Shown here one piece after another: positions 25,922-39,102 of a DNA stretch of 64,000 nucleotides (the first letter of the stretch is position 1; each line of letters begins with the position of its first letter). This stretch comes from Actinomycetospora sp. NBRC 106375 (GTDB taxonomy: Bacteria > Actinomycetota > Actinomycetes > Mycobacteriales > Pseudonocardiaceae). The stretch spans positions 185,400-249,399 of the forward strand of contig NZ_BSTS01000012.1 of the NCBI RefSeq assembly GCF_030269665.1, written 5' to 3'. Under the pieces are notes generated by a model. It was not told the origin of the DNA and made no database searches. It was given only the letters and a program-made list of their open reading frames with translations. The translations under genes and the position numbers were made by a program.

Positions 25922-26445
25922 GCCTCGTTCTCCAGGGACAGCGGTGTCGCCGCCTGCGGGAAGTGCGATGCGGCCCGCGGGGCGTCGCGCCGGTGGACGT
26001 AGAACGCGCGCTTGAGCGTCAGCACCTCGACGCCGTCCTGGTTGAGCCCGCGGCTGCGCACCCGGACGATGCCTGCCTCCGGACGGCTCGACGACGCACG
26101 CGTCTCCAGCACCAGGGACTCCGACCACAGGGTGTCGCCCGCGAACACCGGGGTCGTCAGGCGCAGCTCGTCGATGCCGAGGTTCGCGAACGCGTTCTGG
26201 CTCGTGTCCGACACCGACTGCCCGAGCACGATCGAGATCGTCAGGGGCGACGCGACGATCATCCGGCCGAACTCCGAGTCCGCGCCGACCTGCGCGTTGA
26301 AGTGCGCCTGGTTGGTGTTCATCGTCAGCAGCGTGAACCAGGTGTTGTCGGTCTCGGTGATCGTGCGGCCCAGCGGGTGCTGGTAGACGTCGCCGACCAC
26401 GAAGTCCTCGAAGAAGCGCCCCTGCCACCCCGCCACGACGGCCAT
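25918..26445 (-). CDS. MaoC-like enoyl-CoA hydratase
   Basis: The 175-residue hot-dog protein has the hydratase loop as TMNTNQAHFNAQVGA, with Asn where many family members have the catalytic Asp; I recall this variant from mesaconyl/itaconyl-CoA hydratase-like members. It is the first gene of the maoC - CoA-transferase - dehydrogenase - atzG-like - amidase unit. The ATG lies 7 nt after a TAGCGT -10 element with no ribosome site, so the mRNA is probably leaderless, and the GntR palindrome sits between -10 and a TTGTGG -35. Confidence 0.85.
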   Translation of the reverse strand: MAVVAGWQGRFFEDFVVGDVYQHPLGRTITETDNTWFTLLTMNTNQAHFNAQVGADSEFGRMIVASPLTISIVLGQSVSDTSQNAFANLGIDELRLTTPVFAGDTLWSESLVLETRASSSRPEAGIVRVRSRGLNQDGVEVLTLKRAFYVHRRDAPRAASHFPQAATPLSLENEA

Positions 26446-26455
26446 GGCGCCGACG

Positions 26456-26472
26456 CTAAACGTCTGACGTAT
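26456..26472. promoter_or_regulatory. GntR-type operator, copy 1 (maoC-gntR divergent promoter)
   Basis: CTAAACGTCTGACGTAT, with the palindrome ACGTCTGACGT at 26460-26470, is the exact reverse complement of the site at 21952-21968. It lies between the maoC -35 and -10 elements and about 46 bp before the gntR start, so binding would block maoC and could autoregulate gntR. Confidence 0.78.
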
Positions 26473-26510
26473 TGCTCCACAAGCGCCGACGGACCGTCTA
26501 CGCTGCGACC

Positions 26511-27275
26511 GTGCCCCCGCAGCCGCCCGCCTCCGGCACGGCCGGGCCCTCGACGCCCGTCGCCCACCTGCGGGTCCAGCGCGTGCGCCCGGCATATCGG
26601 CAGGTCGCCGACGAGCTCCGCACCCAGATCCTCGCGGGCACCCTGCCCGCCGGCACCCGGCTGCCCAACGAGGCCGAGCTCGGCCGCGCCTTCGGCGTCA
26701 GCCGCAGCACCGCCCGCGAGGCCCTGCGCGTGCTCTCCAGCCAGCACCTCGTCGAGACCCTCCGCGGCGTCCAGGGCGGCACGTTCGTCAGCGAGCCCGA
26801 CCCGGCGCGGGTCGTCGAGGACGTGGGTAGCGCCCTCGGCGTCCTCGTCATGACCCCGCAGCTGCACGTCAGCGACCTGCTGGAGGCGCGGCTGCTTCTC
26901 GAGCCCGCCGCCGCCCGGCTGGCCGCGCAGCGCGCCGACGCCGAGACCGTCGAGGCCGTGCGCGCCGCGGCGGCCGCGCCCCGGGACGACCGCGACCCCA
27001 GCGGCTTCGTCGGCCACCTCGACTTCCACACCACGCTGCTCATGGCCACCGGCAACCTCATGCTCACGCTCATGGGCCAGCCGGTGAACGACGTCCTGCG
27101 CACCCGCCTGCGGCGCGCCGGCGTCGAGGCCGGCGAGTGGGACAAGGTCGACGCCTGCCACCGCGAGATCGCCGAGCACATCGCCGAGGGCCGGGCGGGC
27201 GAGGCCGAGGAGTCCATGCGCGACCACATCGTCGAGCTGCGCCGGCTCTACGAGCGCGACGGCTTCTGGACCTGA
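26511..27275 (+). CDS. FadR-type GntR transcriptional regulator (FCD domain)
   Basis: From the GTG at 26511 the protein has 254 residues: an N-terminal winged helix (RQVADELRTQILAGTLPAGTRLP, continuing with FGVSRSTAREALRVL) and a C-terminal all-helical FCD effector domain with SDLLEARLLLEPAAARLAA. It diverges from the catabolic operon and probably binds the two ACGTCNGACGT sites. A TACGCT -10 element ends 6 nt before the GTG, indicating a leaderless transcript. The inducer is probably a carboxylate or CoA ester of the pathway. Confidence 0.9.
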   Translation: MPPQPPASGTAGPSTPVAHLRVQRVRPAYRQVADELRTQILAGTLPAGTRLPNEAELGRAFGVSRSTAREALRVLSSQHLVETLRGVQGGTFVSEPDPARVVEDVGSALGVLVMTPQLHVSDLLEARLLLEPAAARLAAQRADAETVEAVRAAAAAPRDDRDPSGFVGHLDFHTTLLMATGNLMLTLMGQPVNDVLRTRLRRAGVEAGEWDKVDACHREIAEHIAEGRAGEAEESMRDHIVELRRLYERDGFWT

Positions 27276-27323
27276 TCGACACGAGATCAGGAGCGCCTGG
27301 TCCACCCCGATGGGGAGCGGGAC

Positions 27324-27410
27324 GTCGATGAGGTGCCCCTGATCTCCGCAGGGACGAGCCGGGGCACGTCCGTCGCCGGGGCGACCCGAGATCACGGGCA
27401 CCTCATCGAC
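27324..27410. repeat. Long inverted repeat in the gntR 3' spacer
   Basis: The arms 27324-27346 and 27388-27410 are complementary at 22 of 23 positions, with a 41-nt loop. A smaller hairpin CCTGATC...GATCAGG lies at 27272-27292 just after the regulator stop, and GATCTC-type half sites recur to about 27450. The stretch 27276-27505 has no gene. Confidence 0.75.
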
Positions 27411-27505
27411 CGCGACCGGCCGGCCCGGGTGGACGACGCGCTGGTGATCTCTCCGGTCGGGCGCGGGACGTTGACCCCTCGCGCGCGCTCCACCACCGTG
27501 GCGCC

Positions 27506-28006
27506 GTGCCCACCGCCCGCACGATCACGTCCCGCGCCATCGCCGCCGACGACCTGACGCCGGCCGCGGCGGCGCGCGTCCGCGAGCAGGCCGCGCAGCA
27601 CGACCTGGGCGATCCGCTGCCCGACGTCACCGACGGTCTGCGCGTCGACGAGGAGGCCACGACGAAGCGCCTGTTCCGCACGCCGCGGACCGCGCGCTCC
27701 GAGGTGGAGCTGCTGCTGAGTCCCGCGCTGCTGGTCGTGGTCGACCACGCCGCCGATGCCGACGAGGTGGCCCTGCACCCGCTGCGCCAGGTCGAGTTCT
27801 CCGCCGCACCCGCCGAGCTGCTGGCGAAGGTGACCGGGATGCCCGTGGACGTGCCGGACGACCGGCTGCCGGTCACCAGCACGCCGCTGGGCGGCGACCG
27901 GCGCACGACGCGCTACGTCCGCGTGGGCACCGGGCCCGACGTCCGCGCGTTCCGCGCTGCGCTGACGGCCGCCGTCGACGCGGCGCGGCCGAGGTTCGAC
28001 GTGTGA
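27506..28006 (+). CDS. Conserved actinobacterial protein of unknown function (paralogue of 1400-1900)
   Basis: This 166-residue soluble protein shares length and motif pattern with the protein at 1400-1900, including DPLPDVTDGLRVDEE in the N-terminal third and RRTTRYV near the end. No domain is recognised. The central beta-rich part (SEVELLLSPALLVVVDH) and absence of charged active-site motifs suggest a structural or binding role. The GTG start has no clear ribosome site. It converges on the DUF2550 gene with a 4-bp gap. Confidence 0.7.
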   Translation: MPTARTITSRAIAADDLTPAAAARVREQAAQHDLGDPLPDVTDGLRVDEEATTKRLFRTPRTARSEVELLLSPALLVVVDHAADADEVALHPLRQVEFSAAPAELLAKVTGMPVDVPDDRLPVTSTPLGGDRRTTRYVRVGTGPDVRAFRAALTAAVDAARPRFDV

Positions 28007-28010
28007 GGGC

Positions 28011-28472
28011 TCAGCTCGCCTGGCGGTAGCCCGTCGAGCGCCCCGGCGGGATCGACTCGAGCCAGGACGAGAAGCCGGTGAGCACGTCGGGGGCCATCGC
28101 GATCTCCCAGGTGCCGCCGCGGGTGCGCAGGGACAGCACCGTCGCGGTGGCGGCGTGCATCTCGCCGTCGCGGGGCGGGCGGCGGTCGACGATCTCGAGC
28201 TCGGTGCGGTCGAGCACCACGCGGGGCGCGGTCCGCAGACCGCCGACATGGAACAGGCGGAACTGGTTGCCCCGGTAGCGGCCGACCCCGGTGCGCCACC
28301 CCCGGTCGGAGGGGCGCCCGGTGGCCGTGTCGAGCGGGGGCGACGGGCGCAGGGCCACGTCGACCCCGCCCCGCCGCAGCTGTTGGATGCGACGCAGCGC
28401 CAGCAGCGAGACCACGAGGATGACCAGCAGCACGACCGCGAGAACGATCTCGACGATCATGCCGGTGGTCAA
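28011..28472 (-). CDS. DUF2550 membrane-anchored protein
   Basis: The 153-residue protein has one N-terminal membrane helix (IVEIVLAVVLLVILVVSLLA) and a PH-like soluble domain with WRTGVGRYRGNQFRLF. It matches the DUF2550 protein found directly after atpC in many actinobacteria, for example the mycobacterial gene in that position. It starts 16 bp after atpC and probably belongs to the same transcript. Its function is unknown. Confidence 0.88.
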   Translation of the reverse strand: MTTGMIVEIVLAVVLLVILVVSLLALRRIQQLRRGGVDVALRPSPPLDTATGRPSDRGWRTGVGRYRGNQFRLFHVGGLRTAPRVVLDRTELEIVDRRPPRDGEMHAATATVLSLRTRGGTWEIAMAPDVLTGFSSWLESIPPGRSTGYRQAS

Positions 28473-28488
28473 CGGAGCCTCGGTGCTC

Positions 28489-28869
28489 TCAGTCCTGGCC
28501 TGCCGCCGCGAGCCGGGCCTCGGCCCGTGCCTTCGACGCTCGGCCCTCGGCGTCCTCCTCGTTCGCGGAGTCCCGGGCCTGCTGGGCGGCGGAGACGTCG
28601 ATCTCGTCGGCGAGCTCGGCCTCCTCGGCGAGGATCGTGAGCTTCTCGCCGTCCATCGAGAGGAACCCCCCGAAGACGGCGGCCCGTACCGACTCGCCGT
28701 CGGTCGGGTCGATCCGCACCATGCCCGCCTCGACGAGCTGGGCGATCAGCGGCTCGTGGCGAGGCAGGATGCCGATCTCACCGACCGCCGTCCGCGCGAA
28801 GACGAACTCCGCCGTGCCCGACCAGACCTTGCGCTCCACGGCCACGAGCTCGACCTGCATCTCGGCCAC
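28489..28869 (-). CDS. atpC: ATP synthase epsilon subunit
   Basis: The 126-residue protein has the epsilon N-terminal beta sandwich (MQVELVAVERKVWSG, GILPRHEPLIAQL) and a short helical C terminus (EEAELADEIDVSAAQQARD). It belongs to the central stalk and can inhibit ATP hydrolysis. The start may be GTG 28869 or the ATG three codons on. It is the last F1 gene of the operon. Confidence 0.95.
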   Translation of the reverse strand: MAEMQVELVAVERKVWSGTAEFVFARTAVGEIGILPRHEPLIAQLVEAGMVRIDPTDGESVRAAVFGGFLSMDGEKLTILAEEAELADEIDVSAAQQARDSANEEDAEGRASKARAEARLAAAGQD

Positions 28870-28943
28870 GCGTCGTCATCCTTGTCTGTCGCTGGGGGTG
28901 ACACACCACGCGGCCGGGCCGTCGGGCCCGGCCGCGCGGTCTC

Positions 28944-31374
<2,431 letters not shown>

Positions 31375-31384
31375 CGGCGACCCG

Positions 31385-33079
<1,695 letters not shown>

Positions 33080-33134
33080 GGCTCCCTGCCTACCTGTGTC
33101 GAAATGCTGAAATGGCTCAAAGGGGCTTCGAAGG

Positions 33135-33953
33135 TCAGTTCGGTCGCGCGGTCGCCGCGCTGCGCAGGCGACCCAGGACGCTGCCGTCGATGACCTCGCC
33201 ACCCACGCGCACGACGAGACCGCCGAGGATCTCGGGGTCCACGTCGACGTGCACCGAGATCCGGCGCCCGTAGAGCGAGGAGAGCGACTCGGCGAGACGG
33301 CTCTCCTGCCGCTCGCCGAGCACCACCGGCGAGACCACGCGGGCGATGGACCGGTCGCGGCGGGCCGCGGCGGCCTCCGCGAGGACCTCGGCCGTGCGGT
33401 CGAGGGGCCGCGCCTGGGGCCGTGCCACGGCCTGGGCCAGCAGCCGCGCGGTGATGGGGTCGACGCGGTCCGACAGGACCTGGTCGAGCAGCCCGACGCG
33501 ACCGGACGCCGGCTCCGTGGTGTTGGTCAGGAGCTCCAGCAGCCGCTGCTCGCGGTCGAGCAGCCGTCCGAACCGGAACAGCTCGTCCTCGACCTCGGAC
33601 AGCGTGTCGGCCTTCTCCGCGCTCGAGAGCAGGGCGTCGCGCCCGAGCTCCTCGACCGCCTCCACGAGGTCGGTCGAGGTGGACACGCGCGACCGCACCA
33701 AGGTGGTGAGCACGTCGAGGGTCGACCCGCCCACCTTGTCCCGCAGGACGCCCTGGAGGACCTGCACGCGCCCGTCCTCGGACACGGCCGGGTCCACCAG
33801 GTGACGTCGCAGGTCGAGGTGGTCGGCGAGGGCGTTGGCCACCGACAGCAGCTCGTCACCGACGGTCCGCAGCGTCGCGGCGTCGGACTCCCGCACCACG
33901 CTGTCGAGCTGCTCGCTCGCGCGCCCGAAGGCGTCCCGACTGGTCGTGTGCAC
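33135..33953 (-). CDS. atpH: ATP synthase delta subunit
   Basis: The 272-residue protein is a full-length actinobacterial delta subunit (OSCP type) with helical N domain ([32 protein letters not shown]) and the C-terminal [12 protein letters not shown] motif [20 protein letters not shown]. It links F1 to the peripheral stalk. Its GTG start overlaps the atpF stop. Confidence 0.95.
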   Translation of the reverse strand: MHTTSRDAFGRASEQLDSVVRESDAATLRTVGDELLSVANALADHLDLRRHLVDPAVSEDGRVQVLQGVLRDKVGGSTLDVLTTLVRSRVSTSTDLVEAVEELGRDALLSSAEKADTLSEVEDELFRFGRLLDREQRLLELLTNTTEPASGRVGLLDQVLSDRVDPITARLLAQAVARPQARPLDRTAEVLAEAAAARRDRSIARVVSPVVLGERQESRLAESLSSLYGRRISVHVDVDPEILGGLVVRVGGEVIDGSVLGRLRSAATARPN

Positions 33954-34585
33954 TAGCCGTCCTCCGCTCCGGTGACGGCGCCGGACCCGGACGCCGCCGT
34001 GCCGGCCGTCTCCCGCCCACCGGACGACGACGCGCCGGACCGGCCGTTCGAGTCGGCGTCGATCGAGGTGACGTACTCGTCGACCGTCCGGCTGTGGTCG
34101 CCGGACAGCGGCCTGCCCAGGATCTTCTCGGCCAGGCCCGTGGCCAGCTGGGGAAGCTGGCCCTGCAGGTCCTGCCGCACGCGGGTGCGCTGGTCGGCGA
34201 GCTCGCGCTCACCGCGCTGACGCACTTCCGCGACCTCGGACTCCGCCTGTCCCCGCAGCTCCTCGGCGGTGCCCCGCGCGGATGCGCGGGCCTCGTCGCG
34301 GATCTGGGACGCCGAGCCGCGCGCCTCGTGGAGCGTCTCCTCGTGACGACGCTCCGCCGCGGCGTACTGCTCCTCGGCCTCCTCCTTCTCCCGCTGCGTC
34401 CGGCGGACCCGCTCGGCGCGCTCCTCGAGGGCGCGGCGGATCGGCGGAACGATGAAGCGGCTGATCAGGAAGAAGACCAGCACGAACAGGAGGAGTTCGA
34501 AGATGAACGTGCCGTTGGGCAGGAGGAAGTTCTGGTTCCCTCCGCCCCCGGCCAGCATCTCCGTCGTCCCGGACACGTCGATCAC
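33953..34585 (-). CDS. atpF: ATP synthase b subunit
   Basis: The 210-residue protein has a single N-terminal membrane helix ([20 protein letters not shown]) followed by a long charged coiled coil and a low-complexity Gly/Ser/Ala tail of about 30 residues. It forms the peripheral stalk. The GTG start overlaps the atpE stop as GTGA. Confidence 0.95.
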   Translation of the reverse strand: MIDVSGTTEMLAGGGGNQNFLLPNGTFIFELLLFVLVFFLISRFIVPPIRRALEERAERVRRTQREKEEAEEQYAAAERRHEETLHEARGSASQIRDEARASARGTAEELRGQAESEVAEVRQRGERELADQRTRVRQDLQGQLPQLATGLAEKILGRPLSGDHSRTVDEYVTSIDADSNGRSGASSSGGRETAGTAASGSGAVTGAEDG

Positions 34586-34869
34586 CCGGAGCCGAGGACG
34601 AAGACGAACAGGGCCATGAAGGCCAGGTTGATGAAGTACATGGCCTCGACCAGACCGACGGTCAGGAAGAAGATGTTGAACAGGCGGCTCTGGGCCTCCG
34701 GCTGCCGGGCGACGCCGGCGATGGTCTGCGCACCGACGAGACCGTCACCGATGGCCGCACCGATGGCGCCACCGGCGAGGGCGATGCCACCGCCGATGAA
34801 CGCGCCGCCGGACCGCAGCCCCGTGGTGGGGTCGCCGCCCTGCGCGAGGACGCTGGAAACAACCGACAT
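34582..34869 (-). CDS. atpE: ATP synthase c subunit
   Basis: The 95-residue protein has two membrane helices: a Gly/Ala-rich first helix ([20 protein letters not shown]) and a second carrying the ion-binding Glu in [10 protein letters not shown]. The polar loop RQPEAQSR contacts gamma and epsilon. Nothing suggests sodium rather than proton coupling. Confidence 0.97.
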   Translation of the reverse strand: MSVVSSVLAQGGDPTTGLRSGGAFIGGGIALAGGAIGAAIGDGLVGAQTIAGVARQPEAQSRLFNIFFLTVGLVEAMYFINLAFMALFVFVLGSG

Positions 34870-34933
34870 GACACTCCTTGATCGGGGGTCGTGAGGGGTC
34901 TGAAGGGTCGTGCTGGGTCCGTTCGAGGCGGGC

Positions 34934-35662
34934 CTAGTGGCCTTCCTCGCTCACGGCCGGGCTGAAGAACTGCATGATGGTCAGCAGCGAGAAGATCAGC
35001 GCCTGGATCACGCCGATGAACAGGTCGAACAGCTTCCACGCGACGTTCGGCAGCCACAGGCCCCACCAGGGGATCAGCGCGATGACCGCGACCATGATCG
35101 AGCCGGAGAGGATGTTGCCGAAGAGTCGCAGCGAGAGCGACAGCGGCTTCGCGATCTCCTCGATGATGTTGAGCGGGAGGAGCACCGGATAGGGCTGCAC
35201 GAAACGCTTCAGCGTCCCGGCGCCCAGTTCGCGGACACCGAAGACCCACGCCGCCACGAAGACGAAGATCGCCATCGCGTAGGCCAGGTTCACGTCCGAT
35301 GTCGGCGGGCGGATCGGGGCCGGCGAGCCGACCTCGAGCAGCACGAAGCTGTTGCAGATCAGGATGAACGCGAACAGCGCCACGCACAGCGGCATGAGGA
35401 ACTCGGCCGGGCGGCGCCCCATCCGGCCCTGGACCTGCTCGATCATGTAGTTGGTCAGCGCCTCGTAGGCCAGCTGCACCTTGTTGGGCACCTCGGAGGT
35501 GACCCGCGAGCGCACGAAGAACCCGAGCGCCAGCACGATGGCCGCCGCGAGCACGGAGTTCCACATCGTGTCGCCGTTGAACGTCATCCCGAACAGCTCG
35601 AACTGCCCGGCGTGCTCGCTCGGCGAGATCGAGCCCTCGGCGGCGAGGAGTTGGGTCGTCAC
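34934..35662 (-). CDS. atpB: ATP synthase a subunit
   Basis: From a GTG at 35662 the protein is 242 residues with five or six membrane helices. [15 protein letters not shown] contains the essential Arg that faces the c ring, and the last helix ends [14 protein letters not shown]. The start overlaps the atpI-like stop (GTGA). An upstream extension to 35962 is a shadow over the atpI-like gene. Confidence 0.95.
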   Translation of the reverse strand: MTTQLLAAEGSISPSEHAGQFELFGMTFNGDTMWNSVLAAAIVLALGFFVRSRVTSEVPNKVQLAYEALTNYMIEQVQGRMGRRPAEFLMPLCVALFAFILICNSFVLLEVGSPAPIRPPTSDVNLAYAMAIFVFVAAWVFGVRELGAGTLKRFVQPYPVLLPLNIIEEIAKPLSLSLRLFGNILSGSIMVAVIALIPWWGLWLPNVAWKLFDLFIGVIQALIFSLLTIMQFFSPAVSEEGH

Positions 35663-36084
35663 TGACGGAGCTCCTTGAGCGCGGGCACGGACCCGGCGAT
35701 CGTGTTGATGCACTGGAAGACGGCGAGACCGAGGAAGGTCCCCAGGCCGTCGGGGAAGAAGGTCAGGGCCAGCACGACGGCGATGCCGGTGATCACGGCC
35801 AGTCGCGCCCCGACCCCGCGCACGAGGGCGGCCTTGCTGGGCATGTCCGAGGCCGCCTGGTGCAGCACGGCCCGCTGGACGAGCAGGTTGTTGGCGGCGC
35901 CGAGGACGAGGCCGAGGCAGCCGAACGCGGCGGCCGCGGCGAAGCCGAAGAGGTAGCCGCACGCGAGCGCGACGACCCCGAGGGCGACGGCGACGATCAG
36001 CGAGTTGCGGTACGCCGTGCGTGTCGAGCCGGGGACCGTGACCACGGGGGCGTGCTCGGGGGTCTGCTCGGGGGTGTCAGTCAT
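35659..36084 (-). CDS. ATP synthase subunit I-like protein
   Basis: This 141-residue protein has four predicted membrane helices after a short Pro-rich N terminus and lies immediately before atpB, the normal place of AtpI-type accessory proteins that help c-ring assembly or ion supply. Sequence identity in this family is low, so the call depends on topology and position. It overlaps the preceding 71-residue gene by 8 bp. Confidence 0.8.
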   Translation of the reverse strand: MTDTPEQTPEHAPVVTVPGSTRTAYRNSLIVAVALGVVALACGYLFGFAAAAAFGCLGLVLGAANNLLVQRAVLHQAASDMPSKAALVRGVGARLAVITGIAVVLALTFFPDGLGTFLGLAVFQCINTIAGSVPALKELRQ

Positions 36085-36292
36085 GCCCGCTCCCGAAGGT
36101 TCTGCGCACTTCCACGTACGTGTACCGGGCCGCCGAGGCCAGGCCGAGCACCAGTCCCACCATCACGAAGATCGGCAACGTGCCGATGGCGCGGTCCAGG
36201 AGCCAACCGAGCGCCATGGGGACGAGCAGGATCGCGGCGATCGTCGTGCCCATGCCCGCGAGGGCCCACCCGCTCGGTGTGGAACCGCCCAT
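36077..36292 (-). CDS. AtpZ/AtpI-like small membrane protein, first gene of the atp operon
   Basis: The 71-residue protein has two membrane helices (AGMGTTIAAILLVPMALGWL and PIFVMVGLVLGLASAARYTY) and fits the AtpZ/F0F1-ATPase accessory family at the head of actinobacterial atp operons. The 272-bp spacer upstream (36293-36564) has no gene and should hold the atp promoter, which I could not place with confidence. Confidence 0.8.
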   Translation of the reverse strand: MGGSTPSGWALAGMGTTIAAILLVPMALGWLLDRAIGTLPIFVMVGLVLGLASAARYTYVEVRRTFGSGHD

Positions 36293-36564
36293 CTCTGGTC
36301 ACCGGTCCGCCCATCCGGGCCGTGGCCACATCGGTCTGGCGCTCCTCGCGTCGGTCCCTGGTGCTGGCTGTCTCATACACGGGAAGTTTCGAACGTGTTG
36401 ACGTGGGGCGCGGAAAGAACGTGACCCCGACACGGTGACCCCTCGTGCTGCCCGGGACCACCTGGAATGCCCTGTTCTCTCCGGGCGAGGAGGAACCTAT
36501 CACAGCGTGTAGGAGGCGCACGGCGAGCCGGTTCGTGATCACGACACGGCTCCTGCCTGCGGAT

Positions 36565-37722
36565 TCAGCGCGTTCGGAGGCGTGGGACCGCCGACGCGAG
36601 GACGGCGACCAGTACTCCGACCGTGACCAGCCAGACGACCACGAAGGCGTTGTCGACCAGGGCCAGCGCGACGGCACCGAACGACAGCACGCCTGCCCAG
36701 AGATAGATCAACAGCACGGCGCGTCGCTGCGAGTGCCCGATCTCGAGCAGCCGGTGGTGCAGGTGCATCTTGTCCGGCGCGAACGGGCTCGTGCCCGCGC
36801 GGGTGCGCCGGACGACGGCCATCAGCAGGTCGAGCAGCGGCACGAAGACGACCGCCGCGACGACGATCAGGGGCGTCACCAGCGCGAGCGCGCCGGTGGC
36901 GCCGGTGGTCGAGTAGTTGGTGCGCCCGGAGGCGGTGGTGGTGGCCGCGGCGAGCGTCAGGCCGATGAACATCGAGCCCGAGTCGCCCATGAACAGGCGC
37001 GCGGGCTGGAAGTTGTGCGGCAGGAAGCCGGCGCAGGCCCCGGCGAGCACCGCGGCGATCAGCGCGGGCGGGTAGGCGTTGACGTCGCCGTTCTGCTGTC
37101 CGAGCAGGCCGAGCGCGAACGCGGCGGTCGCGGTGGCCGCGATCGTGCCGATGCCCGCGGCGAGCCCGTCGAGCCCGTCGACGAAGTTCATCGCGTTCAC
37201 GAGCAGGACGCAGAGGAACACCGTGATGAGCACGCCCTGGTCCTGGCCGAGCAGCAGCACCGAGCCGGTGCTGCCGCCGGTGCCGCCCCACGGCAGGTAC
37301 ACCGCGGTCCACTGCACACCCATGAGCACGAGCACGCCGGCGGCCGTGGCCTGGCCGGCCAGCTTCGTCAGCGCGTCGAGGCCGAACCGGTCGTCCAGCG
37401 CCCCGACGACGACGATGAGCCCGCCCGCCACGAGCACGGCGACGGTCTCGTTCGAGTAGTCGAAGGCCCGGCGCAGCACGGGCAGCTGGCTCGCGACGAA
37501 CACCCCGGCGAGCACACCCAGGTAGATCCCGACCCCGCCGAGACGCGGGATCGGGATCGTGTGGACGTCACGCCCGCGGGGGACGGCGATGGCGCCCCAC
37601 CGCAGCGCGAGGCGCCGCACCAGGCCCGTGAGCAGGTAGGTCGCGACCGCCGCCGTGAGCCCGACCAGCAGGTACTCCCGGATCGGGAGCCCCATCGGGG
37701 CGAAGTCCGGTGACGGGCCCAC
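36565..37722 (-). CDS. MraY/WecA family undecaprenyl-phosphate glycosyl-1-phosphate transferase
   Basis: The 385-residue protein has about eleven membrane helices and the family loops: RDVHTIPIPRLGG, NAMNFVDGLDGLAAG with the metal-binding Asp pair, and ARLFMGDSGSMFIGL. Actinobacterial genes in this position, between glyA/sua5 and the atp operon, encode the WecA-type enzyme that starts arabinogalactan or other polymer linkers from UDP-GlcNAc. The start may be GTG 37722 or ATG 37695; neither has a good ribosome site. Confidence 0.9.
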   Translation of the reverse strand: MGPSPDFAPMGLPIREYLLVGLTAAVATYLLTGLVRRLALRWGAIAVPRGRDVHTIPIPRLGGVGIYLGVLAGVFVASQLPVLRRAFDYSNETVAVLVAGGLIVVVGALDDRFGLDALTKLAGQATAAGVLVLMGVQWTAVYLPWGGTGGSTGSVLLLGQDQGVLITVFLCVLLVNAMNFVDGLDGLAAGIGTIAATATAAFALGLLGQQNGDVNAYPPALIAAVLAGACAGFLPHNFQPARLFMGDSGSMFIGLTLAAATTTASGRTNYSTTGATGALALVTPLIVVAAVVFVPLLDLLMAVVRRTRAGTSPFAPDKMHLHHRLLEIGHSQRRAVLLIYLWAGVLSFGAVALALVDNAFVVVWLVTVGVLVAVLASAVPRLRTR

Positions 37723-37749
37723 GGGCCCCGAGCGTAGACCCGACCTGCT

Positions 37750-39036
37750 CTACCGCGGGTACGCGGGGAACCGCGACACGAGCGCGCCGACCTCGTCGCG
37801 CACGTCGGCGAGCTTGCGCTTGCCGTCCTCGGTGGTCTCGTCCGCGGTGACCGCACCGGCGATCAGCCGCGCCACCTCGGGCATCTCGGTCGGGGTCATG
37901 CCCTGCGTGGTGACCGAGGGCGACCCGACCCGGATGCCCGAGGCCGTCATCGGGGGCTGCGGGTCGTAGGGGATCGCGTTCTTGTTCAGCGTGATCCCGG
38001 CCAGCCCGCTGCGCGCCTCGGCCTCCTTGCCCGTGACCCCGAGCGGCTGCAGGTCGAGCAGCGCGAGGTGGGTGTCGGTGCCGCCGGAGATCGCGCGCAT
38101 GCCGTGCGACTCCAGCGCCGAGGTCATGGCCTGGGCGTTGGCGATGACGGTGCGGGCGTACTGCTGGTAGCCCGGCGTCGCGGCCTCGGCCAGCGCGGTC
38201 GCCTTCGCGGCCACCGCGTGCATCAGCGGTCCGCCCTGCAGGAACGGGAACACGGCCTTGTCCAGCGCCTTGGCGTGCTCGGCCTTCGAGACGAGCATGC
38301 CGCCGCGGGGCCCGCGCAGGACCTTGTGCGTGGTGAAGGTGACGACGTCGGCGTGGGGCACCGGGCTGGGGATCGCCTGGCCGGCGACCAGGCCGATGAA
38401 GTGCGCGGCGTCGACCCACAGGATCGCGCCGACCTCGTCGGCGATCGCCCGGAACTTCGCGAAGTCGATCAGGCGCGGGTAGGCGGTGGCACCGGCGACG
38501 ATCATCTTCGGGCGGTGCTCGAGCGCCAGGTCGCGGACCTGGTCGTAGTCGATGAGCCCGTCGTCCTCGCGCACGGTGTAGGGCACCGGCTCGAACCACT
38601 TGCCCGAGAAGCTGACCTTGGCGCCGTGGGTGAGGTGCCCGCCGTGGGGCAGGCTCATGGCCAGCACCTTGTCCCCGGGCTGGCAGAACGCGGCGTAGAC
38701 CGCGAGGTTCGCGTTGGCGCCCGAGTGCGGCTGCAGGTTGGCGTGCTCCGCGCCGAACAGGGCCTTGGCGCGCTCGATGCCGATCTCCTCGGCGCGGTCG
38801 ACGACCTCGCAGCCGCCGTAGTAGCGCCGGCCCGGGTAGCCCTCGGCGTACTTGTTCGACAGCGTCGAGCCCAGCGCGGCGAGCACGGCGGGGCTGGTGA
38901 GGTTCTCGCTGGCGATGAGCTGGAGACCGCCGCGCAGCCGGGTGAGCTCGTCGTCGACGACCTGGGCGATCTCGGGATCGACGGCCGCGAGTGCGTCGTA
39001 GTCCGGGCCCCAGAAGTGCTGCGAGTCGGCTGCCAT
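37750..39036 (-). CDS. glyA: Serine hydroxymethyltransferase
   Basis: The 428-residue protein is a canonical GlyA: IASENLTSPAVLAALGS, YPGRRYYGGCE, PHGGHLTHG and the PLP lysine in FTTHKVLRGPRGG. It converts serine and tetrahydrofolate to glycine and methylene-tetrahydrofolate. Its ATG follows AGGCG. The preceding transcript ends at the palindrome 66 bp upstream, so glyA probably has its own promoter in 39037-39102. Confidence 0.97.
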   Translation of the reverse strand: MAADSQHFWGPDYDALAAVDPEIAQVVDDELTRLRGGLQLIASENLTSPAVLAALGSTLSNKYAEGYPGRRYYGGCEVVDRAEEIGIERAKALFGAEHANLQPHSGANANLAVYAAFCQPGDKVLAMSLPHGGHLTHGAKVSFSGKWFEPVPYTVREDDGLIDYDQVRDLALEHRPKMIVAGATAYPRLIDFAKFRAIADEVGAILWVDAAHFIGLVAGQAIPSPVPHADVVTFTTHKVLRGPRGGMLVSKAEHAKALDKAVFPFLQGGPLMHAVAAKATALAEAATPGYQQYARTVIANAQAMTSALESHGMRAISGGTDTHLALLDLQPLGVTGKEAEARSGLAGITLNKNAIPYDPQPPMTASGIRVGSPSVTTQGMTPTEMPEVARLIAGAVTADETTEDGKRKLADVRDEVGALVSRFPAYPR

Positions 39037-39102
39037 GACGCCTCACGTTACCGGCGCATGTCGGCCTCGCGCGGCCCCGGTGGTAGCAGGGTCACAGTGG
39101 AT

